Origin: Synchiropus splendidus | Lineage: Eukaryota > Chordata > Actinopteri > Syngnathiformes > Callionymidae | Length of the DNA stretch: 64,000 nucleotides | Direction: 5' to 3' | Assembly (NCBI RefSeq): GCF_027744825.2 | Contig: NC_071347.1 | Location: 16,224,501-16,288,500 of the forward strand | Shown: in pieces, positions 12,581 through 25,080 of the stretch | Layout of the letters: the number at the start of each line of letters is the position of its first letter | Position numbering within the stretch: position 1 is the first letter of the stretch | The notes under the pieces: model-generated | Seen by the model: the letters and a program-made list of their open reading frames with translations, nothing else | What the model was told of the DNA's origin: nothing | Databases searched by the model: none | Position numbers and translations under genes: made by a program

Positions 12581-15348
12581 CACAAAAGCCAAAAGCACAA
12601 ATAATAAATCTGAAAGATTCACCTCTATAAAGGGCAAATTTAATGTGTTTTTTCTTTATGTATCTTTATCATTTCAAATACATACGTATGCCTCAAAAAT
12701 GAAAAATGGCCGCACTCATGTGTAGTCAGCCTTTGCTGTCGCCTGTTAAAAATGTCACACTTCCCCGTCATCCAGGAGTAATTTGTCATCCATATAAAGT
12801 GGGCTGTAATAGGAACCTGACATGTTGGTTTACAGCAGCAACATGCATATCTTCACGCTGACATGATGGGCATTGACACCTGTCGGAGCTTATTAGACTG
12901 CCTATAAAGAAGCAGTCAGCTTTACACATTCTGGGTATTTGGGCTGAAGTGCATCAGCTGTCTGTAAAAGTCAAGTCCAAAAATGTTATAAAACATATAA
13001 ACTTGAGTTATGAAAAACATGATGTGCACTTTATCCATCAAGAGATATGATTTACACTTAAAATTTTAGACTTAAAATGAATGTTTTGGAGCATTCAGAA
13101 TATATTTTTCTGATATTTTGCGAATGCAAATGATGCTCCTTCAGCAGCTTTGGGCTTTTTAATATCACCCACAATATCTAATGTAATTATTAGACAGTAA
13201 GTCGGCGTCACTCCTGTCCTTTCCTTTCTTTTGCCTTGGTACTTCTATTCAACTTTCTTCATCTGACACTGTCTCCCCTCTTCAGGTGTCCAAACCTATC
13301 GATTCATTTCAGCTAGCATGATATTCAACCTCTTCCACTTCCTGCAATTCCACTTCCGAGTCATCCACCCAACATCACTCCTCAACACTGTCTCATACTT
13401 CTCTGATGCTCCTGACTCCCTCAAACATTGTCACACTTCCAATTTCGGAACTTTGTCAAAGCCTTTCTTTATCAATATCTCGAACACAACACATCTGCGG
13501 CGCTCCTTCGCATCTTGAAATCCTCATGCACAGTCGGGCTCATCACAACGGAGCGATGTACCATCAAACACTAGTGGAAATGTTGAACCAAAGTCTAACC
13601 ATTTAATATCTCTGCAAGTCTCTCATAAACATCAGTCGTTGTCTGCCTCATTCTTATTCACATCGCTGAGCTACAAGTGAGAGAAACATCCCTTCGAAAT
13701 TAAGGGAGCAAAAATAAACCGGTCCCTCGATGATGTTCTCTAAAAGATGATTAGCAATCTGATTATATGAATAATGCATTGAATGAACTGATGTACACCA
13801 TTCAAATGAAGTCAGGGATGAGGGAACAGTAACAGAGTTTGCTTCCCCCTCCTTCACTTTGACAACCACCTGACTCACTATATGCGATACTAATGGCTGA
13901 AAATCAACTGGGAAGAGGAAAAATAATGAATGTGAAAAGACTAACTCGGGGATAAGCGTAATGAATAGGTCACTGTTGGCTTGGCTTCAGCCTTTTTAAA
14001 TGTAATTTGAAATGTTTTTTTTTTCTTTTTGCATAGTGAGCAAAATACTTTGAGTTCATCCAGTCCAACTGAAGTATGGAAACACTTGCCTTCATGATTT
14101 ATTCTCTGCAGGACTTCAACTCAAATGTGGGATGGAATAATAATAACATGCTTGCAACTATTTTCTCATAAAATAGCACCTTAAAGTATTAGCGTTGTGG
14201 GTGGGTGATGATCCAATGGAGTGATGGCTGCTGTTCCCCCTGCAGCTAAAGATGGCCACCATGAAAGCAGCAGCAGCCTTGGCAATGAAAGTGCTTTGTT
14301 TCCCTCTACTGGTCGTCAGCGCAACCGCTAAATCCACCGGATCATTTGATGTTGAACATGTTTGTTGACTTGCTTAATGTGTGTGCTTAATTTGAGTAGG
14401 TTGGACAAAGGAGATAAGAGCAAAGGATTGATGAGGAAGAACAAAGGCAATAGAAAACATGCTGTGTAAAGGCAGGGGGGGCTGTATCGCAATTCATCTC
14501 TCCAGGAGCAGTTTAGGCGGAAACAATGGGTATTCTATTTTATTTTTGCTCCAATTCTCGGCTTCTTAGTCAATTTCTCAAGATGACACGGGCTTTGAAG
14601 TTTTGAAGCGAGAAAAGGTTGTCAACTTCCCCGGGATCATGAATTGATAGATTGACAGTGACATGCGAAAAGAGGAAATATAACTTCCTGCTGGGAGCGT
14701 CGGGGCGCAATTCCCCCGCTCGTAACCTCTCTTACGCTCCCGAGAAGAATGTTCCGGGGTGACGCCGATGGAAAAGAGGAGGTCCAAATTGTTGGGGGTG
14801 TTTATGTGTGAACTCTTTTTGCACTTTCTATCACGTCCTGGGGAGCTGGGAATGCATTCAGACGCACACCGAAAACACATTGCTCCTGTCAATTACACAA
14901 CCGCAGTGTGATGAGTTGATGGTGAAGTGACTCGCTGAGGCCAAGGTCACAGTCTCATTCCTTTATTCCCATAATCCCTTGTGTGGACTGGGTGAGAGGC
15001 CTGCTAATGGCTAGCACTCTCCAAAAGGGAACAAGCGCGTTAACATAGACTCTAGAGACCCTCCACCTTGCGCAAAGAGCAAAGCACCGAGTCTATACAA
15101 TCCATCAACATGGCTAATTAGGACCCAAGCAGGTCCCTAAGAGAAGCATTAAGAGGCGTGGTGGGGCTGCATACTTGCGAAAAAAATCATATAACGCGAG
15201 ACTGCGGGGAAATAACCCGACTTGAATCTTGCACACATAAAACATCATGCTGATACACTGGACAGATTACAGGAGAAAATTGCTTTTGATAATGTACAAA
15301 CAATGGAAGGACATTCAAACTGCATTCAAATTGTTTGAATATGAAGTA

Positions 15349-15639
15349 CAAGTAACATCCGACTTACGACCGGGATCGGTTCCGACCAACCAGGCCATAA
15401 GTCGGCTTGTACGTAAGTGGAATGCCATTCAAAATACACAATGGTTATAGGAACTACTGTAGTGGCAGATCACTGTGTGAGAGTGAGGTGCTGGGATACT
15501 GTGCTGCCGTACGCCTTGCCGGGCAGCTACGTGCTGCGGTGCCATTGAATAAAATAAATAAATAAATAAGCATCTGCTGGCCGTGGTCGTAAGTACGGGT
15601 GGACAAAAGTCAAGCAGCTCGTAAGTCGGATGTTGCTTA
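15349..15639. mobile_element. pogo/Tigger-like MITE
   Basis: Terminal inverted repeats caagtaacatccgacttacg and (reverse-complemented right end) taagcaacatccgacttacg are flanked by TA on both sides (15347-15348, 15640-15641). The sequence ccataagtcggcttgtacg is of the kind seen in Tigger/pogo ends. It is 291 bp with no coding capacity and an internal AAATA run (about 15548-15571). Confidence 0.75.
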
Positions 15640-16285
15640 TAGTCATTTCAGGTAAGCCATAAGTGGCTTCAAAATACTGAAAAGTAGAGCAACAATAAAG
15701 ATGGCAAGGTGCAGCTGTAGCTTTGAGAGCACAAGAAGAGCTTGAACCTCCATTGTCTAATTGGAATAAAGTCTGTAGTACTACGGCAGTAATGCAGAAA
15801 AGTATTTATATCTCTCATGTCATCTTTATCCTACCCTACCTTCTACCGCATGACTGTAATTTTTGGGCAAAAATATTTCTATTTTGCGGTACTTTAGGCT
15901 CCTACAAATACATCATAGAGAAAATGCACCCACCAATGTGGCCAAACAGTTATTTGTTTGTTGCTTCAATACAACGCGATGAGCGTCATCGAACGCCAAA
16001 TTATTTAATAGTAGGCTTAGTTAATACAAGGAGCATGAACAGATAAACACGCAGCGCTGTCATTTCACAAGGCAATTTAAGACCAAAAGACTATCAACAT
16101 TCGATCCATGATCTCTCACGGGCGAGTCTTGCTCAAGTAACCACAGGAAGCAGTCGCGGTGTGGGGTGAAGCAGAGTTGCTTCTACTTCTTCAACGTTCC
16201 AGCAACGGACTTGTTACGAAGACCTTTCTTCTTCTCCAGGCTCTGACCGCATGCCCTCAGTAATGTATGACTTGAAAGTATAGAG

Positions 16286-16509
16286 CAGGGGTCCCAAACT
16301 GGTCCTCAAAGGCTCGCGGTGGGTGCAGGTTTTTGTTCCAGCCAAACAAGCAGATATTGGTTAACCAATCAGGTGTCAGCTGAAACAAGCAGCACAAGAC
16401 TGTCACTAAACTGATAAAGACACTTGATCGGTGAAAAGGTGTTCTCTTCATTGGCTGGAACAAAAACCTGCACCCAATGGGGCCCTTTAGTGGATCAGTT
16501 TGGCCACTG
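16286..16509. mobile_element. Charlie-like hAT MITE
   Basis: Starts caggggtcccaaactggtcc, ends ttggccactg. Long subterminal inverted repeats gtgcaggtttttgttccagc and gctggaacaaaaacctgcac. Flanking octamers gtatagag (16278-16285) and ttgtagag (16510-16517) agree at six of eight positions. It is 224 bp and non-coding. Confidence 0.85.
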
Positions 16510-16636
16510 TTGTAGAGCAGTCTCTTCTGTGAGATTGAGATCTAACTTTGTAGCAGTAGAGCACAGTCAGTAAGTGAAGTAAGTCCACGTAACCATATTT
16601 CTATTATTGCACCACAGAATTTCATTGTCCTCTAGT

Positions 16637-16839
16637 TCGTGATGTGCTGATGACGCTTCATGAAACAGCGTCCTGATTGTCAGTGTTCAATAGATGGCGC
16701 TGATGGTTTTAAAAAGATGTGAGGTTTCATTTCATTCACTGAGGTTGTTAGAATCCAAAGATTTCTGAGCAGAGAGTGCCCTCTAGTGGCCTCTGAAAAT
16801 GAGGACATTGATTCATGAAGCCTCATAAGCCTATCTGCA
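16637..16839 (-). mobile_element. hAT-like MITE, copy 3
   Basis: Same family in the opposite orientation: gctgatgacgcttcatgaaa at the left, gagtgccctctagtggcctc inside, attcatgaagcctcataagc at the right. The termini are diverged and no clear target duplication is seen. Confidence 0.75.
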
Positions 16840-19800
16840 ACATCAGTAGATTGTTGCGTACATAATATTGAGTACGAGCACATAAATGCACACACACCCA
16901 CCTATTGTATAAACAAGTAGAACAAGAACCAAATATGCTTCCAATGGAGATGTCTCTTTGGCACCTGGCATTTGAACACAAAAAAGTTGTTGTTCTTGTT
17001 GACACGCCAGAGTGAGACATGAAAATGGCATCAGTTGTTTCAGAGCACTAACCATTACTCTTAGTCAATAAAGACTAACAGCATATAACTTGATCAAAAA
17101 ATTCTTCACTTAACACTGAACCGCCAATGATGTCTCCCCATTTATTTAAGTTCTGCATTACCTGAGGTGTTTCGAAGTGAAACAATTGAATGACAAATCC
17201 TCCAAAATATTATTGGACCCAAATGGTTATATCTGAAACATGACCGAAATGTAATAGTTTCTTCGTTGTCCCATTACCAGCAGTTCACTTTAGTACATGA
17301 ACACTGACTATTACAAAACCTCTGCGGCGGAGCTTCATTGAAGACTCAGAAAACTGCTTTCCAACAGTTTCCTAACATTGCTTTCCTGGCTGGTGGCCAG
17401 CACTGAAGACTTTCAGGTACTGTTAAGAGGTTCCATTCCCACCGGCGATGCCCACACTCTTTCCAAAACAAGTGTTAGTTTGGGAGTCCCAGTTGTCTTA
17501 CATGGGCAGGATGAGTCTCAGTGATTGTCTTTGCGCTGGGTTTCTAGGTCAATAACTAACCACCATTCCAGAGGATGGAGCTGAATTTTGAAACAGTCAA
17601 TAAATACTTTGATTTTCAGTGTGGCCAAAACAAAACCCGACCTTCTTCTTGTCAAGGCAAAATCTCTCTCTTCCGTGCCGTAATGTTTAGCCTACAGATC
17701 AACAGTATGTCCTCTAGGTAGGTGAGAAGAGTCAGGCAGCTGAGAAAATGGTTCAGATTAAAACCAGGTAATGGCACATTTGCTGAGCCTTTTGTCGGAG
17801 CCGCGCATGCAATTTAAGGGGCTGCAGGATGAGTTAATATTTCATTGCACGCCAGGGAATGGGAATAGAGAGGTGGTGAGGGAAAAAAAATGCATATGTC
17901 CCATTTCGCAATCTGATTCGTCTCAGCAAATCAGTTGGAGACGGTGCTGTTCTGTAATGAACTCTCAAAGTCTATTCTAAGCATCTTGCTGTTATGCATC
18001 CGTCTGCTTTAACACCTAGCAAATAGAATATATTACGGTTGCTGTCTCTTTATATTTTTGGTCGGAATGCAGAGCCTGATCTATTTTTTTCTCTCCCTCT
18101 CTCTCCCTTTAAACCTTCATCCTGAAGGACCACAGCTCCTCATCCATACTCAGTGCGGTCATATTGTTAGGCATGTGCTTATCGAGACAGTTGGGGATGC
18201 AACATTCCGCTCGACAAGTATAGTGGAACGTGGTTTTACGGAAATATAAATTGCATGCTTGTGCGTTTACTTAGCGTCTGTGAGGGTGGGAAGGTTGCCG
18301 AGGCAATCTGAGATTCTGGGTTTATTGCCCTGCGAGCTCATTTGTTTGTATTTTATACCTCATTTAGACTGAGACGATCCAGCTAGCCATTACGGCTGCG
18401 GGTGACCTACTTTCGCAGCAGTGTGACATTCTCCCTGTAATATTATAACGTCCTCCTTTTAATACATTACTTTTGAGCAAACGTGCGGCACAGCACAGTG
18501 TGGTTGAAAGGAATATACTGACAAACTAGTTCAAAGAGGAAATACAAGCCCCGCTATTTCTCTCCCATGGTCTCTACTCTGTCCCTTCAGGCACCGATAC
18601 GCAGTGAGTTTCCATGTTAGCGCTGCGCTTGACACCATAGTGACAGCACTCTAAACATCAGAAGGACTTAAGCTCATCAGGGCCGTCAGGGATAAACATT
18701 TGTTTTTTAAACTTAACTGACCTGCTAATGCGAACACAGAGGGCAAACACATGTGTGTGGCTTCAAAAACTACCTTTGATTTTGGGAGACAGCATCATGA
18801 CTTATGTTTCTACCATCAGATATTCATTGATGGCCACCGGTTCTCGCTGGATAAGGGCGATACTGCCAAGCTACAGTGACTCGTTTTGTCCGATTGATGT
18901 TTTAAATCCACCAGCATACAATCCAGAAGCTACTTCTAGAATCAAGTCTGGCTCCCAACTACTTCTTGGTTTTCCTACTGAGCACGTCCCCCTCTTATCC
19001 CTATTTGCATCTGCAGTTCTGGCTGATCAATGTGTTCAAGACACAAACCGGACCGTCATCTGCTTCATTGAAACATCTGATCAAAAGACACAAAATAAAC
19101 TGTGCTAACTTCCTGCACACAAATAATGACTGGGGTCTTCCAAGAGAATTCCCCCCAGAAGGCGTTGTCCTAGTAGCCACGGGTCAAACAGGGTCACTTC
19201 CCTCTTTGTCTTATCTTACCTTATTTTATCCCATATTAACTTAAGGCAGTGAGACATGAAATCCTTGTCATGGTTAGAGTGAACGTTTCTCCCATCTTTT
19301 TTTTTTTTTTTTACCTCTCATTCAAGGTCCTCTACAGCTATCAAGGACATTGGTGTCCTGAAAGAAAGGCTCCTGAGTGCAATGCGCTCTTTCATCCAAC
19401 AAAAGTGGCATCTCACTGAGGCACAGGTCTGCACTATCCTTGGTGCACTGGACAGCATCAACCACATTGTCATTGCGGGGCACAGAAAAGTAAAGCTCAA
19501 AGTGAGCTGTGTTTACTTGAAATGATGAGACACGAGGAACAGCAGCATTACACCATTGATCTTTCATGTCCTGTGATCTATGTTCTTTCCTTCAGTCATG
19601 TTGACAAACACCCTGTTTGGATAGCCACATGTCTTCTGAGCCTCGTCCAATGTTCTGCTTGTTTTCTCTTTCTTCCACGGTTTTGGTTCAGAGTTCGATT
19701 ACTTTGTGTTTTCGCCTGAATAAGTGCGGTATTGTGTAGTGTTAATGTTGATACCAAAAATATATAAAATCATATTTGTGCCAAGACGGCACGAGTCCCT

Positions 19801-21843
19801 GAAGAAAGATTACGACCAATGCCAGACGGGACCCAGGTGTGCTGAGACTGAACCCTCTGGCTGTAAAGTTGTTGCTGAATGCACTGTTTTGCTCATACTT
19901 TTAGTTTTGGTTTTCGGTAACTCCAAAGGTAGCATAGCAAGTATTGTGATAGTGCTTACCAATGGGCACTTGTGAAGTGTTTTTGGAGTGTAAAATGCAT
20001 CGTTCCAAGCTACGCAGTCCTCGTAGTCCTAATGGTTTTCCCTCCTCCAGGTGCATATGTGAGTGAATACACTGTTCCAGTCCAGGTGCTGAGGGAGCAG
20101 GTGGGCAGAGGCACGACTGCCAAGGGACCCCAGAGGCCGGGGAGGCTTAGTGGGTCATCGTAGGTAGGGTGGTGCAGCTCAATCATCCCCTTACCCTAAG
20201 GGCAGCTTGGAGCTATGCAGCTGTGAAAAGACTTGGGTTCAAGGAAATCCAGTCTATATGCAAAGCATTGCCATGCAGCCTGCAGTGTGTTCTTAATAAA
20301 TACAAAAATCTACTTCATTAGGAAGACAAATATAGACCCGCTGTATTTTACGCTCAAAACATTTATCACGTTTATTATTCCTCTCACCTTCTCTGCAGGA
20401 TTTTTCTTTTTTCCCGAGTGTTAATTACACTCTGCATTCCATGCATGTTCTCTCCTTCAATTCACCACTGCAAGCTGCTGCTACTCGGTTGGGTAGTAGC
20501 TGGCCGTGCCATCCATTATTCCCAGGCAGGAGTGCATTAAAGATTCATCTCTGCAGCTCACCCTCAAAGGAAAGACTATGACCCCTGGTAGAGCTGCTGA
20601 ATTATGGAGACCGGCAATAAACTTGTTTGCCTTTGATGTCATTCTTAGGGTTCTCCTTCCGAGGCTCAGACGCAGGGAAAACATAGGACTAGACACAAGC
20701 AAAAACAAACTATCCCAATGCGCTTGTTGGATGAGTCAATGCCGAACTGTTCATGAAATGAAATGAATTACTGCATCAAATAGGTTTTCTCGATGTGCGC
20801 AAGCATGTGCGTGTCTGGAATAAATAAGAAAACATGGTCTTTGGATTCCTAGTAGAGTAGCATGCGCTGAAGTCATAGTGGACTGTGAAAGAGGGTTTTC
20901 GTTATGATATGTTTATTATTCAGCCGAATACTGTATATAACACCATCAAAATTGCCCTCAAATTTTGCAGATTTTTCTTGTCCATAGATGTGAAATCATT
21001 TTGCAGATTTTTCAGCAGAATTCTCAAAGTCATAGGTTTTAATTTTCGACACTGATGAAACGTGACAACCAGAGCGCCCTGGACTCTCTCCTCTGCTCTC
21101 CCCTAATGTCCATAAACGCAAACAGATGTCACTTTGACCAAAAAAAAATATTTTAAAAGCCCTCAGTCAAATGCTCAGACGATGATGTCGGCAGAACAAG
21201 TGACGGTCTCCCAATATTCATTTTAATTCCAGGCATCTGCCCCTGCGTGCTGCTCACGGCTTCCAAGCCCAGCTGCAGTGGACGAAACACATTTACTCAA
21301 ACATGAACATTGTTTATATTTAATCGGTGTCGAGTTGTGGGTTCTGCTCAAAATGGCTGTCATTTGTCATGTATTAATAATTCATCTGCGAACATGCAAA
21401 TAGGAAATCGGAGAGCTCACGCACCTCAAGTGGATGATACAAAAGCAGTTGCTCACTTGATCTGAATACTCACGCTGATGCTTTTAGTTGTGCCGGCTGC
21501 TGCTGTGTGTAGTGAAGTATTTACTGTTGATGGGTGATGTCCTGGTTACTGTAATAGATGCACTGAGGAAAACACTAATCTTATTCATCTGGGTTAAATC
21601 GTTGAGGCAGGTTACGGGGCGCACAGGCGCAATAATGGAAAAAGCTCCCGGGAAATATTGAAGATGCCCAAGAAAACATTTCTGGATTCTGACCCGACAC
21701 CATGTCTGATCTCGTCGCTCTTTGTGGCTCAGGTTCCTCGGGTAAAAACTCACTTGGATCAGCTACAGGACAAGTGGTTGATACTCTAGCAGGGGAAGAT
21801 GTACAACTCCCTTCCAAACTGTATTCAAGCATGGAGTCACATG

Positions 21844-22037
21844 CAGTGATGGGCTGATGAGGCTTCATGAAACAGTGCCATTATTTTCTGATTTCAGTAG
21901 ATGGCACTTTCAGGTTAAAAATGATGTGAGGTTTCATTGAAGTGATTGTTCAAATCCAAAGTTTTAGTGCAGAGAGTGGCATCTAGTGGGCTCTGAAAAT
22001 GAAGAGAGTTTCATGAAGCCTCATAAGACGCTCACTA
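21844..22037 (-). mobile_element. hAT-like MITE, copy 4, with perfect 8-bp target duplication
   Basis: Starts cagtgatgggctgatgaggc and ends with tcacta. It is flanked by identical octamers gtcacatg (21836-21843 and 22038-22045). The 8-bp duplication and the CAGTGATG/TAGTGATG termini place the family in the hAT superfamily. At 194 bp it has no coding capacity, so it must be mobilised in trans. Confidence 0.92.
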
Positions 22038-22916
22038 GTCACATGCACCACATTATCCAATCTGATGTGTAAACCAAAACATTCAAGGTGAAGGAGAGTA
22101 ACAGAGTAAAAACTTGAGGATAGAAGCAGAAAAAAGTGTTCCAGTGAAGCAAAGATTTCAAAGAAAATAAAAATAATAAAGCAGCAAAAAATGCCCAAGA
22201 TTTGCCTTTTACAGTAAGGATAGCACACATTTATAGACCCGTGAACAATGTTTAGACAGTCACAATTCCCAACACGTATCTCCGCCTTTCAGTTCCAATG
22301 TCTAATAAAAGAAAAATATCAAAAGACGAAAGGAAAAATAACATTTCAAAAAAGAAGAAACTCATAGCTAAATAATATATATAAAAATATATGAAAAATA
22401 TAAATGTCTAACATTTTACTAAATAAAATGATAAACAAAATGAATGTCTCATAATATGATGGACTGATAAATAAAATTTAATTCATTTACAGTTGTTTAT
22501 TTATGCACACAAAGTACAGTAGTAGATGTTGAACAAATAAATAAAAATATATTGTAGAGTTGTGACCTGACACATAATAAATGACAATACTGTGATAGGT
22601 GAAGGTTTTGTTTTCGTACACAGGATGGAGTTGTCCTCTCGTTTTTGGACCTGACTTTAAACATGGACTGACCCGGACCATATTTCTTGCGAGACACTGA
22701 GAAGGACACAGCCGTGAAAGATGACGCTACACAGCATTTTGCTCAACCGCGCTCTTCACTTGTGTTGTTGATTAATTTGTAGACATTCATACAAAGATTC
22801 CAAGTTCATGGCAACAAAAAACAGGAACTCCGTGTTGATTAATGAGGTGTGCCCGGCTGTCAGCGTTCTCGGAGCGAAAGCTTTTCCCAGGAGACGCCAA
22901 CATGGAAAAAGCTCGA

Positions 22917-22936
22917 CACACACACACACACACATG
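22917..22936. repeat. short (CA)n microsatellite
   Basis: About ten CA units. Confidence 0.85.
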
Positions 22937-23962
22937 TACCGGCGGAGCACGACTAACTCCCTGTGGAGATGCTTGCCAGTCTGCTGAAAGAGCCGGTGTT
23001 GACAAGAGACCATTAATGCTGCGCTTTTGCAATGCTGAGTGCTGCACAGGTATTTTGAAAAGGGCTGGGCAACGCTCTTCCGTGCCATGAATCCTAAAAG
23101 GGAAGTTCAAGGGCGGGTGCTTGTTCGAAGGTCGCGAGGTGAGAAGGCAGGTCATTGGCGAAGGGACTGGCAGAGAAAGGGCAGCAGCATGGTGTGACAA
23201 CGGAAGTGTAAGCAACATATGTTTCTTTTCGCTTCACAAAGAACAAGGTGATAATAACACCCGGGGTATGAAAGTGTTTTTATTCTGCAGTGTACCTTTT
23301 TGAAGGTGAGCGCGTGTCGCGCACATAAGCATGAAGGCACATAACAAATTATCTTAATCATATAATGAGTAGCAGTGTGCCCTCGGATTAAATGTGCCGC
23401 AATAAATGATGTGTGGCTTATTCATTCTATTCCCTGGGCGACCGTGCTCCACCATAACTTATCCCCATCGAACCATATAAAACTAGAACAGATGCAAGTT
23501 GACGGCCTGTCTGACTTGAATGAGAAATTCTCTTTTGAATCACGTCGAATTTATCACCCAGTTCTGCGCAATGAATGTTTGCGTATTTAGAGGGTGCATA
23601 TCCATCACTAATGTGATTGTGACTGAGGAAACTGTGTCGAGGCAGGTCGGCACGATTGATTTTACCTGGGAGGAGCGACGCCGCAGTCTGCAATGATTTG
23701 CTACAAGATGTAATGCGGCATGAAGAAAGTTGTGCTTTGGACAAGCACAGCCTTGGACACGTGAAGAGGGAGGGATTGCAGACGTGGGACAAGGGATGTT
23801 GGATAGAGATTGCACGAAGAAGAGAGCCATTGAAGTACATGGATGCAGTGGAGGCAACCCCTGATCGGAAATTCCGATAAAAGAGCCTGGGGAATGGCAT
23901 TTGCCATCCATCTGACCACAAACACAAGTAACAGCAGAAGATTTTCAAAGAAGCCAGAATGG

Positions 23963-24157
23963 TTTATTTTATTTTATTTTATTTTATTTTATTTTTACTT
24001 CTATGATTATTTTATTTTAGTTACTTCTATTGTGAATTTATGTATTTATTTATTTTATTATTGTTTGTTTTTGTCTATCATTGCACAATGTATCAAAGCA
24101 CTTTCCTAGCTGGTGGGAACCTGACTGAATGTTGACAATAAAGCTGATTCTGATTCT
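23963..24157 (+). mobile_element. LINE 3' UTR/tail fragment
   Basis: A TTTTA-rich stretch leads to the tail gacaataaagctgattctga and a second ttctaa unit. This is the same tail type that ends the minus-strand LINE fragment at 46348, so it is probably a severely 5'-truncated copy of the same family. It has no coding part. Confidence 0.65.
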
Positions 24158-24844
24158 AATCAAAGCTGAGGTAGAGTAGCGACCAAAACAAAAAGAGAGA
24201 CAGGGCTACAGTAGCTGGTAACTTGGGCTCTCAGGTGAACTGTTCACCGGTCTCTTAGCGTGTCACTGAAAACGACAGTGAGAAAAAAAAAAAAAGTTGC
24301 TCCCATTGCGCAACAGTGCAGCAGTCTGTCACTGAGGAAAAATTGAGTTGAGTTGAAGATTACTTTAACAGGCATTTGTCTCCACGCTACAAACATCATT
24401 GAAATGCTTCATGGTTAAATGTTAAACAACTTGTGCTGTCATCTCCTCTATATAATGTGCTATGAGCTGGAAGATTAACTTCATTTGCACGTTCGTAAAG
24501 ACGACTGACTAATGAACCCAGCACAACATACATCCCTATGTGTTGCCATTGTAATGGCGTGCTGTCAGTGAGTGATGTTTGCGACTCAGACATGCATGTT
24601 TGTATTCACTTAGATTGATCTGTTTAAACACACACATGTATTTTGTTGGAACCACTCACTGACACCACGATTTCCCCAGCCTCGCTGCCTAAACACAACT
24701 ATCCAAAACACATGGCTAACCTTAACCGGGACTCTGAACCAAACTGAAACCCAATGATATGAACCCAGTTATTTTGACGTTCTAACCTTCAAAACCCTAT
24801 GTGGACTAGCCAAAGTGTCCTCACAAAGCAAATGTCCTGTCATG

Positions 24845-24865
24845 TTAGGGTTAGGGTTAGTTTTA

Positions 24866-24935
<70 letters not shown>

Positions 24936-24961
24936 AATACACACACACACACACAGTTTTA

Positions 24962-24997
<36 letters not shown>

Positions 24998-25000
24998 CTA

Positions 25001-25052
<52 letters not shown>

Positions 25053-25080
25053 CTAATACACACACACACACACACACACC
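24845..25080. repeat. (CA)n blocks separated by TTTTAATA/TTCTAATA spacers
   Basis: After gttagggttagggttag (24845-24861) come five CA runs separated by gttttaata or gttctaata. The regular spacers show that block and spacer were amplified together. Confidence 0.95.

Larger units (their letters stand above)
7476..15348. other. non-coding stretch
   Basis: It holds a T-rich run (7951-7977), two hairpins (10904, 11766) and a degenerate repeat (12445). No exon is supportable. Confidence 0.6.
16840..24844. other. non-coding stretch
   Basis: It contains MITE copy 4, a short CA run and a LINE tail. The 173-codon minus-strand frame at 23427-23948 has no domain or splice support. Confidence 0.55.

Noticed and set aside
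20160..20260. Possible tRNA-derived SINE head (gggttcaaggaaatcc)
   Set aside because: The A-box and cloverleaf pairing are not convincing and no tail or target duplication is seen.
23427..23948. Minus-strand 173-codon frame, longest in the left half
   Set aside because: No domain, signal sequence or splice support; length is plausible by chance in this composition.
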